NCBI GenBank assembly: GCA_964036045.1
Contig: OZ038384.1
Location: forward strand, 45,261,704 to 45,325,703
From: Eutreptiella sp. 'Long Island Sound 2002'
Lineage: Eukaryota; Euglenozoa; Euglenophyceae; Eutreptiales; Eutreptiaceae
Direction: 5' to 3'
Length of the DNA stretch: 64,000 bases
The number at the start of each line of letters is the position of its first letter. Position 1 is the first letter of the stretch. This document shows positions 1 to 11,582 of the stretch, piece by piece. The notes under the pieces are model-generated. The model was not told the DNA's origin and did no database searches. It saw only the letters and a list, made by a program, of their open reading frames with translations. Both the position numbers and the translations under genes were made by a program.

Positions 1-2962
1 CGCGGGGCTTGAGGGGTGGGGGGGTGTCTCCTAAGGCATGGGCAAACAACGTGCTTTGTTTTTTTTCACCCAGGGCAGCTCAAAAATCAAAGTTTCCGGA
101 AATCTATTTTTTGGATATTGTCATGACCTAAAATGATTATGCAACGTATGTAAAGTATGTTTTAGTGCGTATTATGTGGTTATTACCCTACTTTGGGTGT
201 GTGTTGCTTGGGGTAGATTCTGTCACCATACGGGGGCAACGGGGTGGTAAATGCCAGTGTTGGACCGTTGACCAACAGGGGTTCGACCAAACCAAAGGGA
301 GTGGGATAGCACTGCACAAGTATGATGCACCAGTCAGATAGTTATGTGGCATGTAGTAGGTTGTGAAAAGCTGGACAACCCGCGCAAGCCTGCGTGTCCG
401 TGCAGTGATTCTTTGGACATTGACTAGGGGCCTATCCACTTTGTTCCACTTATACAATCCCCGTGCGCAAATTTAGACAGACATACACCAGAAAAGCGGT
501 TGGGTGTGTGTGTACATACCAGTGTGATGTGCGTGCACCTTTCCGTACAAGAGAAAAAGGGTGGGCAGGGTGTCAGATTGTGATATAGCCAGCAGGGGAT
601 GTTGGCTTGCATTTGTTCAACTTGCCTCCTTAAAGTCATTGTGCTCTCTTTGAAACCACCAGACAAGCATCATAAGAACCACCGCGTGGTCCCGGCGCGT
701 GGTTGAATTTATGTTGTATCATATTCCTAGGAGAGCAGTGTGTGGGTGTGTGTATGCGACGCCTAATTTTTTGAAGAAGCCCCATAGCGTTCGCTAACAC
801 ACATCACCTCCCTGAAGCATTGTTGTGTGTGTGTGTGTGTGTGTGTGTGTGACTGGCTATGGTTGACACAAACCGATGATTGTTGGTTGAGTTTTAAAAA
901 AGGTACACGGCAACTGTTGGCCAGACGTAGACATGTCAACACTCTGGCGCGGCTTACAGTAAAAGGGAGCGCCTGGTGCGTGCCGCAGGGTAAGGGTAAT
1001 CAGCTTGACTGTACATTGTCGAAGATATATACACCGGAAGGAAAAAATTCCGTGCACATTAATCTCTAGACAACATTGCCAAGAGACTACGGCACTGCCA
1101 CATAGAGTCGGGGCTGAGCTCGAGGGCATGATCTTCAATGAGCAACAAAAAAAAATTGTACGGCACCTCATCTTGCCCGATCGAGCGCTCAAAACACTCT
1201 TACACGCCGCCATAGGTCTCGTTTAGCTAACTTCAACGGATTACGTCCGAAGCCCACAAAACCTATTCTTCCGCAGAATCATTTTGGGGCCCATAGAGCC
1301 CCCCCCCCCACCCCTCCCCACCCTTGGGGTCAGGTCCTGGCTGGCAATCACCCCCGTGCTACCTAACCCTTGCGGTCTCAGGAGTGCCCAAAGCCGGGAC
1401 GACTCAAAGTTCATACATGGCCCATTCCATATTGGGGACGGGCAACAAGTGCACCATTTGTAGGGGGTAGAGGCCCAAAAAGGTAAAAATAGTAACAAAA
1501 AGGGGGGGAAAGGGGTGTATAGGGGAATACATGAGATAAAAATGCATGTGTATATGTACCACTGTATTGCCTATATTCCAGGATAATTACCCAAATTGTG
1601 CGCCGCAAGATAAGCAACCCCAAACACGTTCACATGCTCCCCCCCCCCCCATGCGCAACGTCCTGTCACACACGTCCTAATTACCGTCTCGGTGGATGGT
1701 CTGCAAGCAGCTGCTTTTCGATTCCCCTACTTGCCCTTTACGGCGAGGCAACTACTTTTCTACTCTCCCCCTTACCTGGGATGGAATAAACCCCGGGGGG
1801 AGGCATACAACTTTTTTCTGCGGCCAGCCCCCGGAAGGAGGAGGGACGCAAATTTTTTCCTCGTACACATGACTAGAAATTTGACCAAACCAAACCATTT
1901 CAAGGGGGAAACAGTGCACGTTGATCTTTTTACACCATCGCTCCGTCAATGTGAAGACAATGTTCCCCATCGCTCTCTATCGGAGGGGGCGCCTCCTCCG
2001 TAGCCCGGGGGGGGGGGGGGGGGGCAGAGAAAAAGTGTGTCACAGCCAATTGGCGTTTGGGCTTCAACCGGGGGGTTGTGCTTGCCCGGTGTTTCCGACC
2101 CTGACAATGAACAGCAGATTGTTGTGTGTCCAAACCAGCCTAAACCGATAGCCGCTTCCCACAAAAACAATTCCACCCGTCCACAGTGCGGTTCGCCCAT
2201 GCAATGTTTAGCAGGGAAGAAAGAGAAGAGGATGACATGTCTATAATGCAAAAGAAAGCACACATGTGACACCGATCATGAAGCACAAGTTCGCAATGAT
2301 CAATGGGTTCAAACAATTCAGTACATGCCATGTGCAAAGGGAATTTTGGTGCAAAGAACTCCATTTGTGTACCAAGAATTGTCCCGAGGTAAACTTTTCC
2401 CAAATGCTACAGTTATGGCATAACAGCTTTTTTTGCACAGGCAAACCCCAAAGGGGGAGGGGTACGCAATTTTTGTCCAAAGGCGCAGCTTTTTTCTACC
2501 CCCGCTCCTCCTGTACTTACCACTTTCGGCGCATGATCCCCGGGCAGCAACTTTTCCCGTGCCCTACTTACCCTTTTTGGTTGATGGTCTGCCCTTTTGT
2601 TTTTTGCTGGAGGCTGGTTAGCAGCATTGTCTTCCTCAGGTACACGCTTAGCCCTGACTCAAAGCAAAGCAGAGGAGACATCATATTTGTAGTTTGGGAG
2701 CTCCCGCAACTGAATGTGGCTGCCATCTGCCGTGGGCCAGATGTAACTCAATCAATATCTATGAGGGGAAAATGAACAGAAGCTGAAAACATAGAACAAG
2801 CAACGGGTGCCTTTGCGCCTCAAGCAAAACCGGACAAACGGTTGACCTATAACCCCCCCACCACCACCTATGCTCCCCCAACCCCTTTGGCTCGGGCATT
2901 TATCAAGAATGCTATAAACCCCGGGAGGGCTATAGGGGGGGGGGGGGGTACCCATCTCGACA
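1..2962. other. Left flank, no gene recognised
   Basis: I see no recognisable protein or RNA gene here. The stretch contains a TG dinucleotide tract (823-851), a G18 run (2007-2024), a C run near 1640, and two diverged relatives of the 51-bp repeat that is tandem at 2963-3092 (near 1693 and 2580). Open frames on both strands are short and lack domain-like composition. Confidence 0.5.
823..851. repeat. (TG)n microsatellite
   Basis: About 14 uninterrupted TG units. Confidence 0.95.
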
Positions 2963-3092
2963 GATGGTTTGCAAGTAGCTACTTTTCAACTGCCCTACTT
3001 ACCCTTTTCGGCGGATGGTTTGCAAGTAGCTATTTTTCAACTTTCCTATTTACTCTTTTTGGTAGATGGTTTGCAAGAAACTACTTTTCCAC
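2963..3092 (+). repeat. 51-bp tandem repeat, 2.5 units
   Basis: Units begin with GATGGTTTGCAAG at 2963, 3014 and 3065, giving an exact 51-bp period (17 codons) with about 85% identity between units. Diverged single copies lie near 1693 and 2580, so this is a dispersed family that became tandem here. A G-run (2937-2948) sits directly upstream. An open frame spans the array, but only because 51 is a multiple of three. Confidence 0.8.
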
Positions 3093-3224
3093 TCTCCAAA
3101 CCAAAGGGTGCTTTAACATCTCAACAGCTCACTCCCTCCCGTACCTGTCAGTCCTCATTCTACGCGGCTACAAATAGGCGTCACAGACACAAAAATCCAA
3201 AAATGATGAACTTTTCAATTAGCA

Positions 3225-4160
3225 TTTGGTCGGAGATGCAAAATCCAAGGTGTCCTTTAGCACCTTGCTCCCACTCCGGCATTGGCCCTACCTGGGCTAT
3301 TGCTCGGGCTTGGGCCCCTCTGGGTATGGTCTTGATGCAGCTCTTGTGCAACCGTGGCTCTCAGCTGGACGTCGGTCCTACCTTGGCTTTGGCCCGTGCT
3401 ACTCTTGTACCTTTGGCCTAAGCCCCTCCACCAAACCACCCTAGCTCTTGCCCTAGCCCCAGCTCATGCCTTGGCTGTTGCCTTGACACTACCCTAGCTT
3501 GGCCCCTACCCTGCCCCCCCTTTCTCTTGCCTTTGCCCCATCTCTAGCTCTACCTTGCTCTAGCTGTAGCCTTGGCTGTAGCCCACACTAGCTTGGCCTT
3601 GGCGCTAGTTCTGGCTCTAGCGTTGGCGTTGGCCTTGCGTTGGTCGTGGCTAGGGCCCAAGTCCTAGCTTGCCCCTAGCCTAGGTCCTAGCCCAACCTTG
3701 GCTGTGGCCCCTCCCCCTACCTAGCCCTTGCCCTGGCCCTAACACCAGCTCTAGCTCAACCATTGCCCTGGCCCTAGCCCCAGCCCTACCTTGGTTGCGG
3801 CCCTCGAGTGGGTTTCGGTGAGATGCAAATAGTATGCTTGAGATCCAAATACCACAGCCATAATCCAAAAATGGTGCGGTATAATGCGTGTCCAACGTTT
3901 TTGCAGTCGTTGTGCTTCTGTTGGTGTCCACCTGTTGCAGAATTGCACATACATCGCATTCTAAGCAACGCCAAGTGTCTGTAAGTTGTTGTGCTTTCGG
4001 CTCACCAGCTGTGGGTGGCTCTCACCTTGGCCTTTGCCCTGGCTTTGGCCCGGTCTAGTTCCCAGGCACTAGCCTTGCCCTGGCTAAGGGTGTGGCTCTG
4101 GCCTTAGCCTAATCAGGCCAAGGCTCTGGCCCTGGCCTGGGCTCCTGCCCTTTCCTGACT
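3225..4160. repeat. Degenerate CCTAG/CTTGG-rich satellite
   Basis: About 900 bp built from short words such as CCCTAGC, CTTGGC, GCCCTGG and TCTAGCT, repeated with heavy degeneracy and broken by a unique-looking insert at about 3800-4010. No single period holds over more than a few units. It is low-complexity DNA, not coding. Confidence 0.7.
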
Positions 4161-4947
4161 TTGGCCCGGGGGAGGGGGGGGCTGAGAGGCGGGGGAGGTG
4201 GTGGTGGGGGTTCTAGGAGGCAAGGTGCCATGAATGAAGCTGGGTGGTGGGTGGGGGGAGATGAGGTAGATCACGAGAGCTGGCTGGTGTTTGGGTTTAA
4301 GGGCACATGCCCCCCCAGTCCAGGCATGCTACCTGAAAACAGTGGCATGTATCCCTGCCTCTTCTATCACCCGTGCCATCTTGGAGAGGAATCAAACAAG
4401 GCTACATCATCCCTGACGTCTTGGGACACGCAAAGTGGAGGGGAATCAAAAGTGGATATGTAACCCCTGCCATCTTGGGCCCCCGCAATGGGCAGGAAAC
4501 AAAGTGGCTGCATAACCCCTAGTGTGATCAAATGAATTTTCATATCTTTTATTTGATATTCAAATTCTGCAGGAAACCCTAAGCATTTTGAGTATTTGAG
4601 TATACACAAGAGGGGTGAACGTGAAATTCTACCCCTCCAGTGGGCGCCATGGGCGCTATGACCCCAAGACCACCATCTTCCAAAAACCCAGGGGTGGGAG
4701 ATGGGCGAGGGGGGGGGGGGCCAAGGAGCGGGCCCAGTCATCCCCCCTGGTGAAAATAAAACAGGACATTCCGGCGGAGCCACAAATTATCCTGCAAAGG
4801 CACCCAGTGAGCAGCATAAGACATAGACCTACTGCAAAAGCTGCTCCTCCCCATTGGGGTCAGACAGAAGGTCATGGAGGTAGTGAGGGGGTTCAGGGTC
4901 CGGCCCTGCACGTAAGCGCCCCCCATGGCAGGCATCATGGAGCGCAC
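4161..4947. other. Unassigned stretch downstream of the cyclophilin exon
   Basis: Two G-runs (about 4168-4210 and 4711-4720) and no recognisable gene. On the minus strand this is where the cyclophilin should continue after its splice donor. No Gly-Asp-Pro-Thr-type continuation, the next motif of the fold, is visible in any frame. Confidence 0.4.
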
Positions 4948-5428
4948 CTTGCACCATGAACCCAGGAATCAGTCGATGGAACGTCACGTCGTCATAGTAG
5001 CCCTTTTTGCAAAGGCCCAAGAAGTTCTCACAGGTCTTCGGGGCTTTCGAGGCAAAGAGCTCCAGATTGATATCGCCCAGATTCGTACAGATCGTCACAT
5101 AGCCTTTCAGCCCCTGCTCCTTCACTTCGTTGTGCACACGGCGCCTCCTGATCTCGTCAATGGTCAGGACGTTGTTGGATAGCTTGGACTTCTTCTTGGC
5201 GGGACCCTCCCCGGGCTCCTGCTCAAGCCTCCGGGCCTCATTGTATTCCTTGTCCCAATCCCTCTGCTTCTGGAGTTCTTCGTGGAGCTTGTTCATGTCG
5301 CCCCCCAGATGCCGTGCGTTCGCCTCCAACCACCCAGCCTTGAACTGCCCTTTACCGTACTTTTCTGCCTTTTGTTTCTTCGAGAGCTTGGCCTTCATCT
5401 TGGACACGAAGTCTCTTTCGTCTGGCAT
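4948..5428 (-). CDS. Cyclophilin-type peptidyl-prolyl isomerase, one exon, partial
   Basis: Seen: an ATG at 5428 opens a frame with a Lys/Glu-rich N-terminal extension of about 105 residues. The start of a cyclophilin-like domain follows: [18 protein letters not shown], then [11 protein letters not shown], then [11 protein letters not shown], which carries the catalytic Arg-Phe-Gln cluster of the family. The frame leaves the fold at a canonical donor (CAAG then GTGCGC, exon end 4948, phase 1). Family knowledge: the [14 protein letters not shown] spacing is closest to multidomain spliceosome-associated cyclophilins (PPIL2/CWC27 group), which isomerise X-Pro bonds in the nucleus. Odd: the second half of the domain is not found in the remaining 4.9 kb, so either the next intron exceeds 4.9 kb or the gene is truncated. 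Reading through the donor adds about 40 non-homologous residues and a stop. The N-terminal extension does not look like the PPIL2 U-box, so the subfamily is uncertain. Confidence 0.8.
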
Positions 5429-7119
5429 TTTGTTGTGGCGCACTTTTTTCTGGCGATGACTTGTTCAACTGCAACGTCACACCATCAAACGCACAGGAGT
5501 CCTGTGATGCAGAAAAAAGTAGAAGGATGGGCCGCGGAGTCCACTGTGCACAGGGCATAGCAGAGCAATGGGATGGCAAATGGGTCTTGGTGCGAACAGC
5601 ACCTTATGGATCAACTTTGCACTGGGTGCACATTTATTGTTGGGATCCCTATGGTATACCCCTGAAACCCATGACCTCACAAGAGCAGAAAAGCACCAAA
5701 ACACAATTCCTCATTGTTATCATCTTCACTGGAGGCATCGTCATCCATAATCTGGAGCCCATGATACTGGCTGGTTCTCAAAAAAACAGTGAGGCTTGAA
5801 ATGGGTCTAAGTACTTGCAGTAGTATAAAACCTTTGCACTGCATGCGCACTGCATGCAAAGGCGTTCCCTGCATGCAAGGTGGTGCAGGCTGAATCGAAG
5901 GGGAGAATACTGGAGCGAAGTCCATCACCTTGTTGGGATTGAGGGAAACAAAGGGTCAGAACAGGCAGAGAAGGGGCCTGGCCAGGCCCTCGGCCACTGT
6001 CCAAGTGGACGCATCTGGTGGCACCAGCCCCTGTCCACTTTGGCGCTCTTACCCCTGCCCCTGCCCAGAGCTGAAAGAACAGCACGAAGGGAAAGGCAAA
6101 TGGGGCCACGGTATCCATGCGTGCACTGTGTGCCGCTTTTGAGGTGGTGATGTCCCAGGAACAGCCGGGGTATTTCCCACTACTATTGTCCAACATTTCA
6201 CATTTCCCTGCTCTTTCCCCTGTGCGGTTGCCCCCAATTGCCCGTGAAGCACTCCCGCTACAGCTCCAAAACATTTCTTGTTCCCCAGGTTGTAGAAGCG
6301 AGTGTTGCTTGGACTCACTGAAAGTCCTCTTGTTGAGCCTGGCTTCAAAACCTAGAACCTCCGTTACTGCACATGCGTCCTCATGGACACCAATAGACAA
6401 GAAAGCGGGCAACGGGTGCGAAAATTTCACCCAGGGACAATTTTGCCAAGGCGTAATTTTGCTGGGGAAATGTTTTGCATCTCATAATGCACTTGACATT
6501 TAAGCTGATTGGCTGTCTGTATCCTGCACCGCTGCCACTGCCAGTGAAAACATAACAATGCTGGAGCCCCGTGCTCAGAGATTGCATGACATCAGTGGAT
6601 TTTAGCCCCTCATGTGGTTATTCGAACAAACTGCCGGAGATTGCTGCACATGCATATTAAGATGCGCATGGGTGGAGCGCATTTGTCACCAGCCTGTGCC
6701 TCCCTCCCTCAGAAAGACTGCATTGACAGGACCTCTGCATTGACAGGACCTCAACCTAGACGAAACTTTTCGAGCGCCATTTCTCATAGGGAAAGTATCT
6801 GTGGCACGTGCACCGCGTGCTACTTTTATGGCGAGTTTAATGGGAGCAGACTGGGTTTCACCCCCTCCCAAAATGGTCACTGAGGAGAGCAAATCCATGT
6901 GCCACTACACATCCGCGTGCCAATACACATCATTGTGCTGTTAACGAGGGACCCGGAGAAAATGCACAAAGTGCCGAGAGGAGAAGAGAGCAACGGTAAA
7001 CAGGGGGTGGGTCAGCTAGAGACCCACAATCAGTGCGTGGGTACATAGGTCGGGACGCACTGAGAGTGAGAACACCAACGGGGCGGGCAGACCACCGCCT
7101 TCTGCAAATGGCGAGACAT
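5429..7119. other. No gene recognised upstream of the cyclophilin exon
   Basis: This would hold the 5' flank or earlier exons of the cyclophilin. A 207-codon open frame on the minus strand (5807-6430) has no domain-like features and I do not call it. Otherwise nothing visible. Confidence 0.4.
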
Positions 7120-7165
7120 AAGCACAAGCACGAGCACAAGCACAAGCACAAGCACAAGCACAAGC
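7120..7165. repeat. CACAAG hexamer repeat
   Basis: About 7.5 units of AGCACA, one with a single change. The minus strand reads as a run of alternating Cys/Leu or Val/Leu codons, which explains the odd open frames across it. Confidence 0.9.
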
Positions 7166-10100
7166 CATGTGCCACATGAGATCCCTCGTTCCCACAAACA
7201 TTGTATAATCAAAAGGCCAACACAAACAATGACTTTGATCTTTGTACCACCCATTCATCCCCAAATGTGTGGGTGCTGGAAGCTTCCTTGCAGACGGCTA
7301 AATCTTCGTGCTACGTACGCACCGCATCACGTGCTCCCCCATATTCATTGTGTGTGTTGTATTCAATGAAATTTTCAACGAAGGCCTGCCCCCCCCAAAA
7401 GTGGCTTGTTGATAGCATCACCCATTGAGCAGCTGTTGACTGACACCCTTGTTTTTTGTGGCACTTTTTTTCCGACAACAGCTCTGTGCTGAAAAGCAGG
7501 TAGGCTGGAGGGCAGACGACCCAGTCTCTGCGCTAGAACTGCAGGTCGCAGTATATGGCCACGTAATTACTCATGTGCCCATAGGAATGCAATGATTCTG
7601 GGTCTACAGGTTGTTCTGGTTCATGGTAGCGCCGTAGGAACGGCCATGTGAAGCATCCTGTTTCAATATGGTTGAAATTCAGGTGATAGAGTACGTTCAG
7701 TACACACCCTTGGTTTTGTGGCACTGCCCGCTGCCCGCTTTTTTGTGTGGTCAAAAAAAGATGCCCGGCGCGCGCCCGGCGCGCTAACGCTCCCCCTTGC
7801 ACGCCCATTATGCATTCCAATGTGGAATAAAAATTGAACTGGCACACAGTTTTCCCTGCTTGCACTGTTGAGGAATGCTGCACAAATCAGTGCCAGTCTC
7901 TGGTCAGTTGTTTTGTATGGTCAGTTGTTTTGTACGTTGTGCTTCATCCGCAGGCATTGATTCTTGCAAGAAACAAAGCGCTGGAATTGTGCTGGCTTTG
8001 TGGAGGAAGAATGTTTGGCTGTGATGCTCCCCCTGCCCTGCCCTGCCACAAGCACCAACAGCGCATCGCAGATAAATACTGACGGGCAGGAGCGCGCTGA
8101 ACACTGGGAGAGCATGCAGGGCAGTGGTGCCAAACTGTGGTTTCTGTGAAACCAGGGTTCTTGTATTCAGGCAAATGTTGATGTTCCGCATTTGTTCTGT
8201 CCAAGGGGGGAAAACTTCGCCAGGGTGAAGTTTTGTGGGGAATTTCGCCGTTAAGAAAGGTGGAATTTCCCGGTTAATTGTGGGGGTTTGGGCCCTCCAG
8301 AGCTCTAGAGGTACCTGTGCATAAGGCTGTTGCATTTAGTGATAGTACTGGCGATCGTGACAGAGACAGAGCCCACCCCAACCCCTCCGGCATTGGGCAA
8401 ATCAACAAGGGATGATGATGGGGTGCCAGGGTAGGGTGCTGGATGCGGACCAGGCCTTCCCCCCCCTTTCCCTCTATTTGGGGGTAACATACAACAAACA
8501 TAGGTGAAAGCAAACCACAACAATTGACATTCGTCTTGTTTATCCATTCCCTGAGGTACTCCTTTTTTCATTTGCAAACAAGTTGTAAAATCCTGAAAAA
8601 CTTGCAGCACAACAAATGACAGCAGTACGCGGGGACTAGCGCAATCCCGCAACGCTAACAGGAGGATGAGATTTCTGCACAGCCAATGTAAATCCAATGG
8701 GCTGCACTTCAAAAGTGGGTTCCTGATGTTGTTTGGCGGAATTCTTGCATTGTATCCAAGACATGCTTGGCCAGAATCAGCAAAAAAAACTTGGCAGGAT
8801 TCGGCCAAGAAAGCCAACTTTGGCCATGAAATCATGTAGAAACAATCCCCCCCCCCACTTGCAATCTCCCCCGTTAGCGCGCAACGGTCTCCCAGGTGGG
8901 GGGGGGGGAGACGGTCGCCAAGTGACAGTCTCCCGAGGGGGGGGGGGGGTTGCAAGGGTATTTCAAGGCAAACTGTGGTACCCTCCACTGATGCAAGCAA
9001 AGAGAACACAGGTGAAAAGGTGAAAAGGGTTGCGATCATGGGATATCCACATGCTGAGCCGTCAATGGTGAGGAAAAGACCGCAGCTTCGAGAACATTTT
9101 GACGAAATGCTGCTGTGGGAGCCGCCCTGGGGCTGGAGCAGGGTCAGGGCTCTCCTGAATGCCGAACCTCGGAATGCCTGGAGCCTAACAGAGTGCAGGC
9201 AGGCAGTACCTGCTGGCAAATTAGGGGTGCCGGTTGGCCATCAACCACCGCCAGTTGACCGCCAACTGCCCTCACCTAAGCATGTGGTACTGCAGGTTGA
9301 TCGCAATCCTGCCACCTAAAAATCCCAAGGCCGCCTTTGGTAGTCCATCACATGCCCAACAGTCCCATCCCTCAAAACAGATCATAGTTCCCTGTAGTCC
9401 AGATTCCAATGCTTTGTGCGACACATATACTGCAGTGCGCAGCAGTGGCACACACACAAACAAAATAACACTGCTAGAAATGCTGTGCACAGAGTCCGGA
9501 GAGAAACACACACAAAAAGGGTCGAGGGTGCATCGATGCACGCGTCTCTGAGACCTGGGCAGCCGCAAATTTACACGGACTTTTGTAGTGGACACCTGGT
9601 GTGACGTGCGCAGTCGGGTCAAAGATGAGGACAGGATATAGACACACCAGTGCCCCGCCCCCCCTGCTGCCTGGAGAATGGTCAAGAAGCGACTGGGCAC
9701 CTGCTCCCAGGAAGACCCAGCACACGAGCAAAGGGAGCGCCAGATTCAAGTCTCGGACACTGACGTGGTGAGAACTTTGTGAAGGGAGGTCTAGAAGCAT
9801 GGGGGGTTCCATAAAGACTAGTTGGGTACCGTGTCAAGTAATCCGTGTCTATCGTTGGGAGGGAAGGAAAAATGCAGTTTTCTGGGTGAGAGTGAGATGT
9901 TCGTCTGCTGCTCATTACAGCAGCATTACTGCCTCTCTGGCGTTTGGGGGTCAGGGCCCCCAGGGTGGAACCACTGTACTGCTAACCAAAGGGGAAAAGG
10001 AGGACGAAATCTGTTCGCGTTTTGTCCCATCTACAAACCATTGGTATGTTATAGGATGTACTCGGAAAATGCTCCCGGACTCTGCATCAGCATCATTGCC

Positions 10101-11007
10101 CTCAACTCTCTGTTTTTGGAAGGTCTGTTGCTACAGGAGACCCGTAGCCATTGCGATGGGAGACGGTATCCGGAGAACGTCTGGACAGTCAGTGCCGGAA
10201 TCTGATGTCTGGGGTTGCGGTAGGAGCTGCCAGGCCGAAGGAAGAAGAATACTTCAACAGTGGAAACCTTATGAGCCGGAAACGCAAGGTGGTTTGAAAG
10301 ACAAGACATTTGCATCATTTGCGGTTTGCCCGTGCGCTGGTGTGGCTGGCGTCTGGACACGCACATTCCCATGGCATTTGCGGCAAACATCCCGTTCAAT
10401 TGCGTCCTTCGTTTCACTGCCGACGACCTGTATGCCATTTTGTCTGTCCTGCGACGAGGCCGGGTCTCACTCCTTGATGCCAAAAGGGGGGATCAGATTT
10501 GGCAGACGACGTGGCTGCGGGCGGTCACTCGGGTCAAATGCCACTTCAAAAAGACAAGAAATGGGAGAAGCCTTTGCTGGCAAAAGTCACACAGTGCCTT
10601 GCCCTCGGAACTAGATACCTGCGCACTGCCCTGCCCCTGAAACAAGGCCCCCCCCCAGAACAAACCTGGACCGATGGAATGTGACCTTCAACCCGTGCTG
10701 ACTGAGCAGAGCAGAGGCATGCGTGTCAATAACCATCAGAAGGAGGATGGAACGTGTCCTGGGGCCCATGGGGCTGTGAAGCGGAGAGCGTTGTGAGCAT
10801 GCAGAAGTGGAGGCCAACCACCTGTGGAACTCCACATGGGCCTGGTTGGTCCGCACTCTTTTGCGTGTGTAAGGGTTGAGCCCGTGCGGGCTGAGGACGG
10901 ACAGGAGGTTGCAATAAAGGCTGAGAGCACCAGGGGGAGGGGGGGCAAGACGTCGGTGTCTGGGTCAATTATTCGCCCCTGTCACTTTGCAGATGTGAAA
11001 CATACCA
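7166..11007. other. Unassigned 3.8 kb with long chance-like ORFs
   Basis: Two C runs and two G runs lie at 8847-8950. A 304-codon minus frame (8305-9219) and a 271-codon plus frame (9799-10614) are open but have no recognisable motif, and overlapping frames are equally open. The most protein-like piece is the separate entry at 10290-10640. Confidence 0.4.
10290..10640 (+). CDS. Exon-like orphan ORF
   Basis: I do not recognise this product. The frame starts with a paired-cysteine stretch (CIICGLPVRWCG). It continues with an alternating hydrophobic segment (about 10380-10480, containing FTADDLYAIL) and a basic end, and stops at 10640. The composition is more protein-like than the overlapping 271-codon frame. 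There is no start codon in good context and no clear flanking splice pair, so it may be an exon of an unseen gene or chance. Confidence 0.2.
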   Translation, partial: WFERQDICIICGLPVRWCGWRLDTHIPMAFAANIPFNCVLRFTADDLYAILSVLRRGRVSLLDAKRGDQIWQTTWLRAVTRVKCHFKKTRNGRSLCWQKSHSALPSELDTCALPCP

Positions 11008-11582
11008 CCCCCCCCCTTGTATAAGCTACGCCAATGTACGAAATTATTACGGTCCCTACGCCCACTGTAGCTTGGACAAGGGCGTAGCTTGCGCGAAACA
11101 CATACAGCTACCGACACAAACGTGCGCGCGCGCATGGTATGGGTGCACCTTGACCTCTGCCCACATTTCCAAGTGTATGCAAACACAAGACAGCCTTGGG
11201 AACATGAAAATTTCAGGTTCACACCCATGTTGGCACAAGCAATGAAGAATGCGAAGCCTACAAATGTTCGGCTTGGAAACCCTTCTTGCGACCATACACC
11301 ACGCGGAACAATTGCACATGCTTACCACTTGAAGATGCCTTTGGCTGAGGCTTAGGGGCTGGTTTGGGCTCGGACAACTTCAAATTCTTGGGAATGAGCT
11401 TGCCTTGCATGTGGCATGTTGCATGTGTCCATGGCTCCATGTAATTGGCAAATGTGACGACAAACCCATGTCTTATGTGGCCGCACTACATTTCGTACGT
11501 AATTAAAATTACGTACACAATTATTACGGTCCCTACGCCTACTGTAGCTTGGACAAGGGCGTAGCTTATACAAGGGGGGGGG
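11008..11582. mobile_element. 575-bp MITE-like element with C/G-run termini
   Basis: Seen: a perfect 25-bp terminal inverted repeat, 11008-11032 against 11558-11582. The outer nine bases are a C run on the left and a G run on the right, and the inner part is CTTGTATAAGCTACGCC. Just inside each end is a 48-bp direct repeat beginning ATTATTACGGTCCC (11045-11092 and 11520-11567), and near the right end is a short palindrome (GTACGTAATT/AATTACGTAC, 11495-11516). The interior has no transposase frame, so it is non-autonomous. A target duplication is not clear. Inference: the homopolymer is part of the element terminus, which may explain some of the many G/C runs in this genome. Confidence 0.75.

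Noticed and set aside
3225-4160. Telomere-like repeat because of CCCTAG words
   Set aside because: Units are irregular and mixed with CTTGGC and CCCTGG; no regular telomeric period.
4829-4947. In-frame extension of the cyclophilin to a stop at about 4829
   Set aside because: It departs from the conserved fold exactly at a canonical splice donor, so it is read-through into an intron.
5807-6430. 207-codon minus-strand ORF upstream of the cyclophilin exon
   Set aside because: Composition gives no sign of a fold and it does not join the cyclophilin frame.
8305-9219. 304-codon minus-strand ORF
   Set aside because: No domain-like pattern, its poly-Pro/Gly parts come from C/G runs at 8847-8950, and it is not supported by start context or splice sites.
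9799-10614. 271-codon plus-strand ORF
   Set aside because: No motif recognised and a second overlapping frame (10290-10640) looks more protein-like; open length alone is weak evidence.
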